A DNA stretch of 64,000 nt from Saccharopolyspora erythraea NRRL 2338 (GCF_000062885.1 NC_009142.1:310001-374000); one strand, 5' to 3'; numbered from the stretch's first letter, positions 25,874 through 34,275 are shown. Made by a program: numbers and translations. Notes: generated by a model not told the origin, from the sequence alone.

Positions 25874-25944
25874 GCGGCTCGACGCCCCTGGTCGGGGGTC
25901 AGCGACGCCGAGCCGGGTCTGGAGGGGTGGATCTCCGCCTGGAT

Positions 25945-26190
25945 CTACTTGCGGCGCCCGCACTTCTGCACGCGCGACTGGGCTTCCTGGCGGGATGCGG
26001 CCAGGCGGTGCGCTTCGCGGTTGCAGTCGGGGCAGGTCCCCCAGAACCAGGCGTGTTGCGAGTTGTCGGCCGCCAATTCCCGGCCGCACAACGTCTTCAC
26101 CTCCGTACCGGTGGGATAACCACCGGCGGGGCGGGTGTCCCGGCTCGCATGCCGCGCGCCATCGCAGGGAACCCAGTGGAAGGGAAGCAT
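25945..26190 (-). CDS. Small zinc-finger protein next to an Scr1-type regulator
   Basis: An 81-residue protein with paired metal-ligand candidates: an N-terminal C-x4-H (PCDGARH), then TLCGREL, and SQHAWFWGTCPDCNREAH, which ends in a CPDC knuckle. It is basic at the C-terminus. Similar small Cys/His proteins are common beside Scr1/DUF397 genes in Pseudonocardiales. It is divergent from the HTH gene at 26341 and shares a large palindrome with it. ATG 26190 was used; an in-frame GTG six bases upstream is possible, and no strong ribosome site marks either. Function unknown. Confidence 0.65.
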   Translation of the reverse strand: MLPFHWVPCDGARHASRDTRPAGGYPTGTEVKTLCGRELAADNSQHAWFWGTCPDCNREAHRLAASRQEAQSRVQKCGRRK

Positions 26191-26241
26191 TGCCACCGCC
26201 AGTACGGTCGGCCCGTAGTCGGGCGTTTGAATCGGCCGGTC

Positions 26242-26286
26242 GATCAGTTGCTGTAGACAGCTTGCACGTCTAGTAGACAACTGATC
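26242..26286. promoter_or_regulatory. Palindromic operator in the zinc-finger/Scr1 divergent gap
   Basis: GATCAGTTG (26242-26250) and CAACTGATC (26278-26286) are perfect 9-bp arms. Between them GTAGACA is repeated (26253-26259 and 26273-26279), and the motif occurs once more at the start of the HTH gene. The patch is AT-rich against its surroundings. It likely holds both promoters and a binding site for the HTH protein. Confidence 0.6.
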
Positions 26287-26340
26287 AATTCCACGATCGG
26301 GCGAACTAAAACGCAGGTCAGCGCGGCTACGATTTGTCTC

Positions 26341-27198
26341 GTGCCTGTAGACACCAGCGGTGTGACGCCACGAGCGCGAGCACTTTCGGCCGCCATCCGT
26401 TCGATCCGGGAACGCTCTGGAGTCAGCGGCAGAGAGCTGAGCAAACGGCTGGGACTCAGCCACGGCACGGTCTCGCACTGGGAAACGGGCCGCCGCGTTC
26501 CAACACCGGAAGACGTCGCGTCGCTGCTCACCGCGGCCGGGATCACCGGCGACGAGAAGCAGCGGGTCGTCGAACTCGCCCGCCACGCAAGCGAACCGAA
26601 CTGGCTCACCGTCGGCATGCCCGGGATTCCGCAGCAGCTCGCCGGAGCGGTCGAGTGCGAACGCGCGGCCTCCTCGATCGCCGAGTGGGCGCCGATGGGC
26701 CTGCCTGGACTGCTGCAGACCGCCGACTACGCCAGGACGATCTCGAAGGCGAGTGGTCTGGCGACGGCCGATGTCGAGCAGAGGGTCATGCTCCGCATCG
26801 CGCGGCGCGAGGTGCTGACGCGCAGAGATCCCGTGCGGTTCCTGGCTCTGATCGGAGAAGACGCCCTGCGCGACAGGATCGGCGAGCCCGAGGTGATGGA
26901 GGAGCAGCTGCGATACCTGCTCGACCTCGGGTTGCACGACAACGTGACGGTCCAGGTCGTGCAGCCGCGCATCGGATGGCACCCGGGTCTCGCCGGTCCG
27001 TTCGTCCTGTACGACTTCCCGGACGCGCCTTCGGTCGTCCACTTCGAACACTTCAGTTCTGGGGCGTTCGTGCCCGATGCCGATGACGTGCAGGCATACC
27101 AGTGTGCCGTGGATAACATCCGCCGAGTTGCGTTGAGTCCCGCCCAAACCACCGAACGCATTACGGAGATCCTGAAGGAGTTGCGCCATGAAGCCTGA
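26341..27198 (+). CDS. Scr1-family helix-turn-helix regulator (XRE-DUF5753)
   Basis: A 285-residue protein. Residues about 14-70 are an XRE-type HTH (RSGVSGRELSKRLGLSHGTV, then HWETGRRVPTPEDV). The remaining 200 residues are the DUF5753 domain (WAPMGLPGLLQTADYARTI, then an LGLHDNVTVQVV segment and a C-terminal HFEHFSSGAFVPD). These proteins pair with DUF397 partners in a toxin-antitoxin-like or developmental module (the bldB/whiJ/abaA-like families of Streptomyces). The GTG at 26341 gives the conserved N-terminus. Its last 11 bases overlap the DUF397 gene. Confidence 0.92.
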   Translation: MPVDTSGVTPRARALSAAIRSIRERSGVSGRELSKRLGLSHGTVSHWETGRRVPTPEDVASLLTAAGITGDEKQRVVELARHASEPNWLTVGMPGIPQQLAGAVECERAASSIAEWAPMGLPGLLQTADYARTISKASGLATADVEQRVMLRIARREVLTRRDPVRFLALIGEDALRDRIGEPEVMEEQLRYLLDLGLHDNVTVQVVQPRIGWHPGLAGPFVLYDFPDAPSVVHFEHFSSGAFVPDADDVQAYQCAVDNIRRVALSPAQTTERITEILKELRHEA

Positions 27199-27376
27199 GA
27201 ACTGGCGGAAGTCGAGTCGTAGTCAGCCGAACGGCAACTGCGTCGAGGTCGGGGGGTCGGCCGCCGGGGCGGCGGTGCGGGACAGCAAGGACCGGGACGC
27301 CGGGTACTTCACGGCCAGCAGGGCGCAGTGGTCGGCGTTCGTCGGCGCCGTGAAGGCCGGGCGGTTCGACCGCTGA
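27188..27376 (+). CDS. DUF397 small protein
   Basis: A 62-residue DUF397 protein with the family pattern W-R-K-S-S-x-S near the start (ENWRKSSRSQPNGNCVEV), then AAVRDSKDRDAGYFTASRAQ and a C-terminal WSAFVGAVKAGRF. It overlaps the end of the HTH gene by 11 bases, which implies coupled translation. DUF397 proteins bind or are countered by the adjacent HTH protein; one of the two may be toxic alone. It ends just before a strong bidirectional terminator. Confidence 0.93.
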   Translation: MKPENWRKSSRSQPNGNCVEVGGSAAGAAVRDSKDRDAGYFTASRAQWSAFVGAVKAGRFDR

Positions 27377-27391
27377 CGGGTGCCTGAACGG

Positions 27392-27428
27392 CCGTGCGGC
27401 CCGGGAACCGAGTTCCCGGGCCGCACGG
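27392..27428. terminator. Bidirectional terminator between DUF397 and katA
   Basis: CCGTGCGGCCCGGGAA (27392-27407) and its perfect 16-bp complement (27413-27428) flank a CCGAG loop, between two convergent stops. No long T-run is present, as is usual in GC-rich actinobacteria. Confidence 0.85.
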
Positions 27429-27477
27429 TGTGTGGTGGGTTGCCGCAGTCAGCGGCAGGCCGCCTGCGTCCGTGACG

Positions 27478-28932
27478 TCAGCCGGCGGCCTGGACCTTCT
27501 CGGCGATCCGGTCGCCGGTGGCCTTGTCGACGTTGCGCCAGTATGCCAGGGCGCGCTCCAGCACCGGCGCGCTCACGCCGCCGTTGAGGTGCCCCGCCAC
27601 GTTGTCGACGAAGCGGGCGCGCTCCTCGTCGCTGAAGACGTTGCGCACCATGGTGCCCGGCTGCCCGAAGTCGTCGTCCTCGGAGCGCAGCGTGTACGCG
27701 GTGCGCAGGATCTCCTGCTCGATGCCGGCCGCGGCCACGTCGTCGGCGAAGCGCTCGGTGTCGGCGTGCGGGCCGCCGTAGGAGTTCGGCGCGTACACCG
27801 GGTCCTGGGTGTTGCTGAACCGCATCGCGCCGTCCTTGGAGTAGCTGTTGACCTCCGAGACCGGGCGGTTGACCGGCAGCTCCGCGTAGTTGGTGCCGAT
27901 GCGGTAGCGGTGCGCGTCCGGGTAGGAGAACAGCCTGCCCTGCAGCATCTTGTCCGGCGACGGGCCGATGCCCGGCACCAGGTTCGACGGCTCGAACGCG
28001 GCCTGCTCGATCTGGGCGAAGTAGTTCTCCGGGTTGCGGTTCAGCACGAACCGGCCGACCTTGATCAGCGGGTAGTCGCCGTGCGGCCACACCTTGGTCA
28101 GGTCGAACGGGTTGAACCGGTAGTCCGCGGCGTCGGCGTACGGCATGACCTGCACGTACAGCGTCCACTCGGGGTTCTCGCCCGCCTTGATGGTGTTCCA
28201 CAGGTCGCGGATGTGGTGGTCGGCGTCGGTGCCCGCGAGCTGGTCGGCCTCGGCCTGGGTCAGGAAGTCGTGGCCCTGCTCGGTCTTGAAGTGGTACTTG
28301 ACCCAGAACTTCTCGCCGCCGGCGTTCTGCCACATGAAGGTGTGCGAACCGTAGAGGTTCATGTGGCGCCAGGTCTTCGGGATGCCGCGGTCGCCCATCA
28401 GCCAGGTCACCTGGTGCGCCGACTCCGGGCAGTTGGTCCAGAAGTCCCACTGCATGTCGTGGTCGCGCAGGTGGTTGTCGGCGCGGCGCTTCTGCGAGCG
28501 GATGAAGTCCGGGAACTTGATCGCGTCGCGGATGAAGAACACCGGGGTGTTGTTGCCGACGAGGTCGTAGTTGCCCTCGGAGGTGTAGAACTTGATCGCG
28601 GTGCCTCGCGGGTCGCGCCAGGTGTCGGGGGAGCCCAGCTCGCCCGCGACGGAGGAGAACCGGATCAGGGCCTCGGTCCGGGTGCCCGGCTGGAACACGG
28701 CGGCCTTGGTGAACTGGCTGACGTCCTCGGTGACCTCGAAGAAGCCGAAGGCGCCGCCACCCTTGGCGTGCACCACGCGCTCGGGCACCCGCTCGCGGTT
28801 GAACTGCGCGTTCTTCTCGATCAGGTAGTGGTCCTGGAGCAGGAGCGGACCGTTGGCGCCGGCCGACAGCGAGTGGTCGTCGCTTCCGACCGGGATACCG
28901 GCGTTGGTCGTGGTGAAACGTGCCGAACTCAC
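27478..28932 (-). CDS. katA: Monofunctional heme catalase
   Basis: A 484-residue small-subunit catalase (EC 1.11.1.6) that splits hydrogen peroxide in the cytoplasm. The distal His is His55 in [13 protein letters not shown], the distal Asn lies in [10 protein letters not shown], and the proximal heme Tyr is in [12 protein letters not shown] (about residue 337). The length is normal. The GTG at 28932 overlaps the TGA of the upstream Fur fragment (GTGA), and its AGGAGG site lies inside that fragment, so translation is coupled. In actinobacteria katA is usually repressed by the Fur-type CatR/FurA encoded just upstream. Here that regulator is truncated. Confidence 0.96.
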   Translation of the reverse strand: MSSARFTTTNAGIPVGSDDHSLSAGANGPLLLQDHYLIEKNAQFNRERVPERVVHAKGGGAFGFFEVTEDVSQFTKAAVFQPGTRTEALIRFSSVAGELGSPDTWRDPRGTAIKFYTSEGNYDLVGNNTPVFFIRDAIKFPDFIRSQKRRADNHLRDHDMQWDFWTNCPESAHQVTWLMGDRGIPKTWRHMNLYGSHTFMWQNAGGEKFWVKYHFKTEQGHDFLTQAEADQLAGTDADHHIRDLWNTIKAGENPEWTLYVQVMPYADAADYRFNPFDLTKVWPHGDYPLIKVGRFVLNRNPENYFAQIEQAAFEPSNLVPGIGPSPDKMLQGRLFSYPDAHRYRIGTNYAELPVNRPVSEVNSYSKDGAMRFSNTQDPVYAPNSYGGPHADTERFADDVAAAGIEQEILRTAYTLRSEDDDFGQPGTMVRNVFSDEERARFVDNVAGHLNGGVSAPVLERALAYWRNVDKATGDRIAEKVQAAG

Positions 28933-29180
28933 GGGCGTTTCCTCCTGGTGGTGGGTTGCGGGGCGGTCGGCTCCGGCGCGGAAGCCTCGCAGTCGGGACA
29001 GAGCCCCCAGAACGCGACTTCCGCCTCGCCGGCCGCGTGGACAGCGGCGGCCGGCGGACTCATGCACGGCGCGGGGCCGGGGACGCGGTCGGCGCCCGCG
29101 GCCCGGCCGCACCGGCGGCAGACGGCGTTTCCGCTCGTCCCCCGCGCCGCGGTCGATGTCGTCGAGAGTTCCGGGTTCAT
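28929..29180 (-). pseudogene. Beheaded Fur-family regulator (C-terminal domain only)
   Basis: An 83-residue reading frame matches only the C-terminal part of Fur/CatR/Fur[10 protein letters not shown], then a diverged [20 protein letters not shown] and [11 protein letters not shown]. The winged-helix DNA-binding half is absent, and no trace of it is readable further upstream. The His-rich metal site that precedes the first CxxC (normally DNHHH) is gone, while both Cys pairs remain. It starts at ATG 29180 and overlaps the catalase start by four bases, so it survives as the leader cistron of katA. It could be a remnant kept for coupling, or a small zinc protein. Confidence 0.75.
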
Positions 29181-29210
29181 GGCGACGCCAGTATGCCACG
29201 GATAGATTGG

Positions 29211-29243
29211 AATGAGTCAAGATAAGAACCTGAACGAGTCAAG
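29211..29243 (-). promoter_or_regulatory. Direct repeats in the fur'-katA promoter
   Basis: On the plus strand AATGAGTCAAG (29211-29221) and AACGAGTCAAG (29233-29243) repeat 22 bp apart, which on the transcribed strand gives two TTGACTC-type boxes in an AT-rich patch 30-60 bp before the first ATG. They could be overlapping -35 boxes or a regulator site. Twenty-two base pairs is two helical turns. Confidence 0.45.
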
Positions 29244-29415
29244 GCAGTGCCTCGAACGCGTGACTGTGGACACGCAGGAACGGGGCGGTCGATGACATGA
29301 CGGCTGGGCAGGACCGGCCGAGGGCGGCCAGGGAGGCGGGCCGGCCGAGCGCTGGGGCGACAAGCCGGGCCGGTCGAGGGCCTGACGGCCAAGCCGGACC
29401 GGCCAGCGCGCGCGA

Positions 29416-29979
29416 CTACGCCGGCTCGACCGGCAGTCCGGCGACCAGTGACTCGAAGCCCGCGCGCACCCGTTCGGTGTCGCCGGTGGCGAGCAGGTCG
29501 AGCATCAGGCCGCGTAGCGCGGCCAGCACGAGCGTCGCCTCCGCGTCCGACGACCCGAGGGCCCGCCGGATGTGCGGCAGCCATTCCCGGACGCTGGCCT
29601 CGCCGAAGCCCTCCCAGGCGTCCTCGCGTGCGTGGAGGGAGCGGGCGTAGCTCTCGAAGAAGAACCGCACGACGTTGTGGTGCGCGGGATCGCTCAGCCA
29701 CTCCCACAGCGCGCGGAGCGCGTCGGCGCGGGAGCCGGTCGCGAGCCTGTCGCCGAGCGCGTCGGCCAGGAGGGCGAGCTGGGCCTCGCGGGCGTGCCGG
29801 TGCACCTCGCGGACGAGGCCCTCCTTGGAGCCGAAGAAGTACAGCAGCATGCGCGGGCTCGACCCGACGGCTGCGGCCAGCGGGCGCAGCGACACCTCGG
29901 AGAGGCCGTGGTCGGCCGAGTACTCCAGCAGCTTGGACAGCAGTTCTCGGCGACGGCGGCTTTCGTCGGTGCGGGTCAT
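29416..29979 (-). CDS. TetR family transcriptional regulator
   Basis: A 187-residue TetR regulator. The HTH region is at about residues 10-52 (LLSKLLEYSADHGLSEVSLR, then AAVGSSPRMLLYFFGSKEGL), followed by a helical ligand domain. The ATG at 29979 was chosen because the upstream extension is an Arg-rich shadow. It is divergent from a GNAT acetyltransferase gene with a perfect palindrome between them, and probably represses that gene and itself. Confidence 0.88.
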   Translation of the reverse strand: MTRTDESRRRRELLSKLLEYSADHGLSEVSLRPLAAAVGSSPRMLLYFFGSKEGLVREVHRHAREAQLALLADALGDRLATGSRADALRALWEWLSDPAHHNVVRFFFESYARSLHAREDAWEGFGEASVREWLPHIRRALGSSDAEATLVLAALRGLMLDLLATGDTERVRAGFESLVAGLPVEPA

Positions 29980-29991
29980 CCGGATATCGTA

Positions 29992-30009
29992 CTGAAACGA
30001 CTGTTTCAG
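29992..30009. promoter_or_regulatory. TetR operator between divergent tetR and GNAT genes
   Basis: CTGAAAC-GACT-GTTTCAG is a perfect 7-bp-arm palindrome (29992-29998 and 30003-30009) lying 9 bp before the acetyltransferase ATG and 13 bp before the TetR ATG. It overlaps both leaders, the usual place for a repressor site. Confidence 0.75.
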
Positions 30010-30017
30010 GAGGGCGC

Positions 30018-30521
30018 ATGGGCGGCATCGAGATCCGCACCGGCCCGCGGCCGGGAGACCTGGGCACCGTGCTGGCCATGCACGGTCGGCTCTACGCGCG
30101 CGAGTACGGGTTCGACGAGCGCTTCGAGGCGCACGTCGCACGCGGCCTCGCGGCGTTCGCGGCGGCACTGGGCGACGCCCGCGACACCGGGGCGGAACCG
30201 GGGGTGCTCTGGGTCGCCGAGCGCGGCGACGACCCGGTCGGCACGGTCGCGCTCACCGGCGAAGGCGGCGGCGTGGCGCAGCTCCGCTGGTTCCTGGTCG
30301 CGCCGTCGGCGCGCGGCACGGGTCTCGGGCGCGAGCTGCTGCGCACCCTGCTCGACCACGCGCGAGGCCGAGGGTACGCGCACGTCAAGCTCTGGACGGT
30401 GGACGGCCTGGACGCCGCCGCCCGGCTCTACACCGAAGCCGGATTCCGCCGCACGGAACGGAATCCGGTCCGGCAGTGGGGGCACGACCTGACCGAGGCC
30501 CGTTACGACCTCGACCTCTAG
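30018..30521 (+). CDS. GNAT family N-acetyltransferase
   Basis: A 167-residue acetyl-CoA-dependent acetyltransferase. Motif A, which binds the CoA pyrophosphate, is LVAPSARGTGLGRELLRTLL (about 94-113), and motif B follows (LWTVDGLDAAARLYTEAGF). The N-terminal segment is family-typical. The acceptor could be an amine drug, a small metabolite or a protein N-terminus. ATG 30018 overlaps the TetR operator region and has an AGGAGG site. It is controlled, by position, by the divergent TetR. Confidence 0.85.
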   Translation: MGGIEIRTGPRPGDLGTVLAMHGRLYAREYGFDERFEAHVARGLAAFAAALGDARDTGAEPGVLWVAERGDDPVGTVALTGEGGGVAQLRWFLVAPSARGTGLGRELLRTLLDHARGRGYAHVKLWTVDGLDAAARLYTEAGFRRTERNPVRQWGHDLTEARYDLDL

Positions 30522-30542
30522 GAGTCGCTTCGGCCCCGGGGA

Positions 30543-30950
30543 TCAGTCGCTGCCGACTTCCTTGCGGAGCGAGGCGGTGAACGCGCGCAGTGCCTGGACG
30601 GCCTCGGCCAAGTTTTCCTTGTCGTCTTTGGCGTGCCAGCACGACCTCACGAAGGCGTCCGCACGATCGCGGGTCTCCCGGGTGCAGAGCAGGTGGATGG
30701 CCGCGCGGCCCTTCTGCAACTGGGACTGCCACTCGCGCAGCTCGCTCGGTTCGAACGACTCGAGCCAGGCCTTGCTGCCGCTGCGGAACTCGTAGATGTT
30801 GGTACCCGCGCTGACCATTTCGGCAGCACCGGCCAGCTTCTGTTCGCGCAGCCACTTCCGGTGCTCGCCCCTGCTCTTGATCCAGGCTCCGAGCAGGGCA
30901 CCTGAGAAACCCAGCAGCGCGCCGACGACTCCGGCCAAGACGTTGATCAC
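30543..30950 (-). CDS. Hypothetical protein with one N-terminal TM helix
   Basis: A 135-residue protein. The first 23 residues form a hydrophobic helix (VLAGVVGALLGFSGALLGAW), followed by a basic cytoplasmic-type patch (KSRGEHRKWLREQK) and a helical soluble part with one Cys pair (LLCTRET, SCWHAKDD). No known domain is recognised. The start is GTG 30950. Similar short anchored proteins with the pattern G-x-W-x-K-x-R are frequent in actinomycetes and sometimes belong to phage-defence or stress loci; nothing nearby confirms that. Confidence 0.65.
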   Translation of the reverse strand: MINVLAGVVGALLGFSGALLGAWIKSRGEHRKWLREQKLAGAAEMVSAGTNIYEFRSGSKAWLESFEPSELREWQSQLQKGRAAIHLLCTRETRDRADAFVRSCWHAKDDKENLAEAVQALRAFTASLRKEVGSD

Positions 30951-31063
30951 CGGCGGAGCCTAACCGGTTCGGTGTCCGGCCAACCCGCACTTCGGGGAAG
31001 CGCGCAGCAGGTCCCTGGCCGAGGACGACCCGGAGACCCTGGCCAGGGCGGGTGCGTGAGCGG

Positions 31064-32908
31064 CTAGCCGAGGTCGGGCTCGGAGCGCAGTTCGATGTCC
31101 TGCCCGGCCTCGTGCATCTCCAGCACCACGATCTCGTTCTCGCCCTGCTTCCACAGCGGACTCGGCGCGTAGAGGGTGACCTGCGGTCCGACCGACCAGT
31201 ACCGGCCGAGCAGGAAGCCGTTGAGCCAGACCATCCCCTTCTCCCAGCCGGGAAGCGCCAGGAACCCGTCCGCAGGTTCGGCGATCGACATCCGCGCGCG
31301 GTGGAACACCGGCCCGGCCGACGTCCCACCGCCGAACCGCAGCCCGGACAGGTCCTCCAGCGGCAGCGGCCGGATCTCCCAGCCGTGCAGGGCCTGCATG
31401 CCGAGCAGCACCCGGTCGGTGATGCCCTTCGGGTCGCTGAGCTGGTGCCCGAAGTTGACCCGCCCGCCGGTGTCTACGAGCAGGTCCAGCCGCCCGGTCC
31501 GGCCGGGCACGGCGACGTCGATCGTCAGGTCCGGGGTGTTGCGGTCCAGCGCGCCGAGGTACTTGCCGTCACTGAATACGAGCGCGCGGTCGGCGAGGCC
31601 GGACACCCGCAGTCCGGCCGTCTGGCGCGGCCCCTGGACCGTGGTGCGGTAGTGGATCAGGCCGTAGGGCTGGCCGAACTTCTCCATGTGCGCCGGAGTC
31701 GCGCTGCGCACCGGCGAGCTGAGGACGTCGAGCGACTCCAGCAGTCCGGTAGTCGCCTCCGGCCGCGCGGTCTGCGGCCGCAGCCGAGGCGGCGGCGCGG
31801 GCAGCGGCGGCTCGGGAACCGGCGCGTGCCTGGCGATGGCCTCGCGGATCCGCTGGAACTTCTCGGTCAGCTCGCCTGCCTCGCCGATCGGGGAGTCGTA
31901 GTCGTAGCTGGTGATCGTCGGCTGGTACTGGTCCTTGGAGGTGTCGTAGTTGGCACCGGCCCACCAGCCGAAGTTCGTGCCGCCGACCGCCATGTAGAGC
32001 GACACCGACGCGCCGGCCGCCAGCATCCGGTCGACGTGGCCCGCGGTCTCGACCGGATCGGTCGTGTGGTGCTCCTCGCCCCAGTGGTCGAACCAGCCGT
32101 CCCAGAACTCGGTGCACCACAGCGGTCCCTCCGGCTGGTACTCGCGCAGCGCCTCGAACGGGGCCGTCGGATCACCGGCGAAGTTGACCGTCGCGAGCGT
32201 GTCCGGCAGGTTCCCGCCGCGCAGCATGTAGTCCGAAGGGCCGTTGGAGCAGAACAGCAGGCTGTCGATGCCGCGCTCCAGCATGCCCGCCCTGAGCTGC
32301 TCCAGGTGCGTCTGGTCGTTGCCGTAGCTGCCGTACTCGTTCTCCACCTGGAACGCCAGCACCGGGCCGCCCCGGGTCGCCTGCAACGGTGCGAGGCGCG
32401 GCAGCAGCTCGTCGAACCACCGCAGCGTCAGCTCGGTGTAGGCGGGGTCGCTGCACCGCAGCGGCGGGTTCCCGGACTCCAGCAGCCACGCGGGAAGCCC
32501 GCCGAAGTCCCACTCCGCGCAGATGTACGGGCCGGGGCGGATGATCACCTTGAGCCCGGCCTCCGCCGCCGTCTCGACGAACCGGACGACGTCCCGCCAG
32601 CCGGTGAAGTCGACCTCCCCGCGCCGCGGCTCGTGGAAGTTCCACGCGACGTAGGTGTCGACGGAGTTCAGCCCCAGCGCCCGCATCCGGTCCAGCCGGT
32701 TGCGCCACTGGTCGGGATGGGTGCGGAAGTAGTGCATCTCGCCGGCGATGATGCGGAACGGCTCGCCGTCGAGCAGGAACTCGTTGCCGCGCACGGTCAA
32801 CCCGGCGGGCTTGCCGGCCTGGGCGAGCACCCGGTTGGTCCCGCCCATGGTCGCCGCGCTCCCCAGCGCGACCGCTCCCAGAAAACCTCGGCGACTGAAA
32901 CGAGCCAT
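31064..32908 (-). CDS. Secreted GH35 beta-galactosidase
   Basis: A 614-residue glycoside hydrolase of family 35, which removes terminal beta-galactose. A Tat signal begins the protein (RFSRRGFLGAVALG, cleavage near VLAQA at about residue 31), so it is exported folded. The TIM barrel carries WNFHEP, the acid/base in QVENEYGSYG (Glu about 190) and the nucleophile in CTEFWDGWFDHWG (Glu about 266), close to the positions in human GLB1. Two C-terminal jelly-roll domains follow. ATG 32908 has an AAAGGACGG site. It acts outside the cell on galactosides or plant arabinogalactans. No sugar transporter lies beside it. Confidence 0.93.
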   Translation of the reverse strand: MARFSRRGFLGAVALGSAATMGGTNRVLAQAGKPAGLTVRGNEFLLDGEPFRIIAGEMHYFRTHPDQWRNRLDRMRALGLNSVDTYVAWNFHEPRRGEVDFTGWRDVVRFVETAAEAGLKVIIRPGPYICAEWDFGGLPAWLLESGNPPLRCSDPAYTELTLRWFDELLPRLAPLQATRGGPVLAFQVENEYGSYGNDQTHLEQLRAGMLERGIDSLLFCSNGPSDYMLRGGNLPDTLATVNFAGDPTAPFEALREYQPEGPLWCTEFWDGWFDHWGEEHHTTDPVETAGHVDRMLAAGASVSLYMAVGGTNFGWWAGANYDTSKDQYQPTITSYDYDSPIGEAGELTEKFQRIREAIARHAPVPEPPLPAPPPRLRPQTARPEATTGLLESLDVLSSPVRSATPAHMEKFGQPYGLIHYRTTVQGPRQTAGLRVSGLADRALVFSDGKYLGALDRNTPDLTIDVAVPGRTGRLDLLVDTGGRVNFGHQLSDPKGITDRVLLGMQALHGWEIRPLPLEDLSGLRFGGGTSAGPVFHRARMSIAEPADGFLALPGWEKGMVWLNGFLLGRYWSVGPQVTLYAPSPLWKQGENEIVVLEMHEAGQDIELRSEPDLG

Positions 32909-33068
32909 GCCCCGTCCTTTCGCAGAGTTGATTGAAACCTCGCTGTTTCGCGCGAATTCACGCAAATACGAGTATCGGCTCCTGGGTCGGGAGTACCGTC
33001 CGCCGATCGGCCCAACATGGGCCGGAAGTCCCTTTGGACCGCCCCGCCCGGCCGCCGAAGCTTGAGAA

Positions 33069-33725
33069 ATGACGTCGAGCACCACCCGCGGAACCACACT
33101 CGTCTGCCACTACCGGCGCGATGGCATCACGGTTCCGGAGGACGCGCAGCGATGTCTGCGCGCACAGGTGCGCAGGATCGCGAGCGGCCGCGTGCTCGAC
33201 ATCGGCGCGCACGACCTCGACGACCTGACCGACTACCGCAACGTCTGCCTGCTGGCGCTGGCCGGAGCGACCGGACCGGCGTGCGAGCGCGCGAAGTCCA
33301 TGCGGCTCCCCGGAGCGGAGGTCGAGGACGGCGAACTCGACACGCTCCGCTTCCCGCAGAACTCCTTCGACGTGGTGGTGCTGCGGTTCTCGCTGTGCCG
33401 GGCGGCGAAACCGGAGCAGACGATCGCGGAGGTCGGGCGCGTGCTCAGGCCGAACGGGCACCTGGTGTTCCTCGAGCACACCAGGGCGAGCGGCATCGTC
33501 GGGAACGCCCAGGACCGGGCCGACGAGATCATGCGCGGCAGCGGACGGTGCCACTTCAACCACGAGGTGCTGCAGGGCATGCACCGCGCCGGGCTCGTGC
33601 TGTGCCGAGCCGAGTGGTTCTGGCCGTCCGCCCACCTGCGGGCACCGCTGGTCGCGGGCGTCGCGTCCCATCCGGACCCGCAATACCAGCGCGAGCTGAG
33701 GTGGCTCAGCGGGGAACAGGAGTGA
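33069..33725 (+). CDS. SAM-dependent methyltransferase-like protein
   Basis: A 218-residue class I methyltransferase fold. Motif I reads VLDIGAHDLDDL, where the usual G-x-G-x-G is degraded, and the following acidic loop is altered. The later motifs are better: FDVVVLRFSLCRA, VGRVLRPNGHLVFLEHT and, near the end, HFNHEVLQGMHRAGL. Such proteins resemble UbiE/COQ5-type methylases. The weak motif I could mean altered cofactor use. The next gene starts 2 bp after its stop, so the two form an operon. The substrate is unknown. Confidence 0.75.
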   Translation: MTSSTTRGTTLVCHYRRDGITVPEDAQRCLRAQVRRIASGRVLDIGAHDLDDLTDYRNVCLLALAGATGPACERAKSMRLPGAEVEDGELDTLRFPQNSFDVVVLRFSLCRAAKPEQTIAEVGRVLRPNGHLVFLEHTRASGIVGNAQDRADEIMRGSGRCHFNHEVLQGMHRAGLVLCRAEWFWPSAHLRAPLVAGVASHPDPQYQRELRWLSGEQE

Positions 33726-33727
33726 TC

Positions 33728-34255
33728 ATGACCAGGAAAGTGGCCGACTGCCGCAACTACCCGAGCGAGATGAACTGCACGCTGACCATCAGCGGTGAGG
33801 AGGACGAGGTCGTGCGGGCCGCCGCGGAGCACGCGATCTCGGTGCACGGCCACGACGACACGCCCGAGCTGCGCGACGACATCCGCCGCCTCCTCGAGGA
33901 CGAGGCCCCGGCCGCGGCCGCGGCGGGGACCGGAGCCGGCGCCCCGGCCGGGGACGGGATGCACTTCGTGCAGCTCATCGAGTTCCGCACCACCAAGCGG
34001 GACGAGGTGAACCAGCTGATCGACGAGTGGGAGAACGCGACCGGCGGCAAGCGGACGGCGAGCCGCGCCGTGCTCACCGCCGACCACGAACAGCCCAACA
34101 GCTACTACGAATTCGTCGAGTTCCCGTCCTACGACGAGGCGATGCGCAACTCCGCGCTACCGGAAACCGAGGCGCTCTCCCGCAGGATGCGGGAGCTGTG
34201 CGACGGCGAACCGACGTTCCACAACCTCGACGTCGTCCGGGCGGAGAAGTTGTGA
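33728..34255 (+). CDS. DUF1059 fused to an ABM-like monooxygenase domain
   Basis: A 175-residue two-domain protein. Residues 1-60 are DUF1059 (MTRKVADCRNYPSEMNCTLT, with its two Cys, then EHAISVHGHDDTPELRDDI). An Ala/Pro linker (about 60-78) leads to a dimeric alpha+beta barrel segment (HFVQLIEFRTTKRDEVNQLI, ending PTFHNLDVVRAEKL) like antibiotic-biosynthesis monooxygenases or stress-responsive A/B barrels. The fusion and its coupling to a methyltransferase suggest one small-molecule modification or detoxification unit. The start is ATG 33728. A three-hairpin element begins 20 bp after its stop. Confidence 0.75.
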   Translation: MTRKVADCRNYPSEMNCTLTISGEEDEVVRAAAEHAISVHGHDDTPELRDDIRRLLEDEAPAAAAAGTGAGAPAGDGMHFVQLIEFRTTKRDEVNQLIDEWENATGGKRTASRAVLTADHEQPNSYYEFVEFPSYDEAMRNSALPETEALSRRMRELCDGEPTFHNLDVVRAEKL

Positions 34256-34275
34256 CTTGAAAGCCCCGGTGGGTT

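Noticed and set aside
25945-27189. A 414-residue minus-strand reading covering the Scr1 gene
   Set aside because: Only its last 81 codons (the zinc-finger protein) make sense; the rest is the antisense of the HTH gene.
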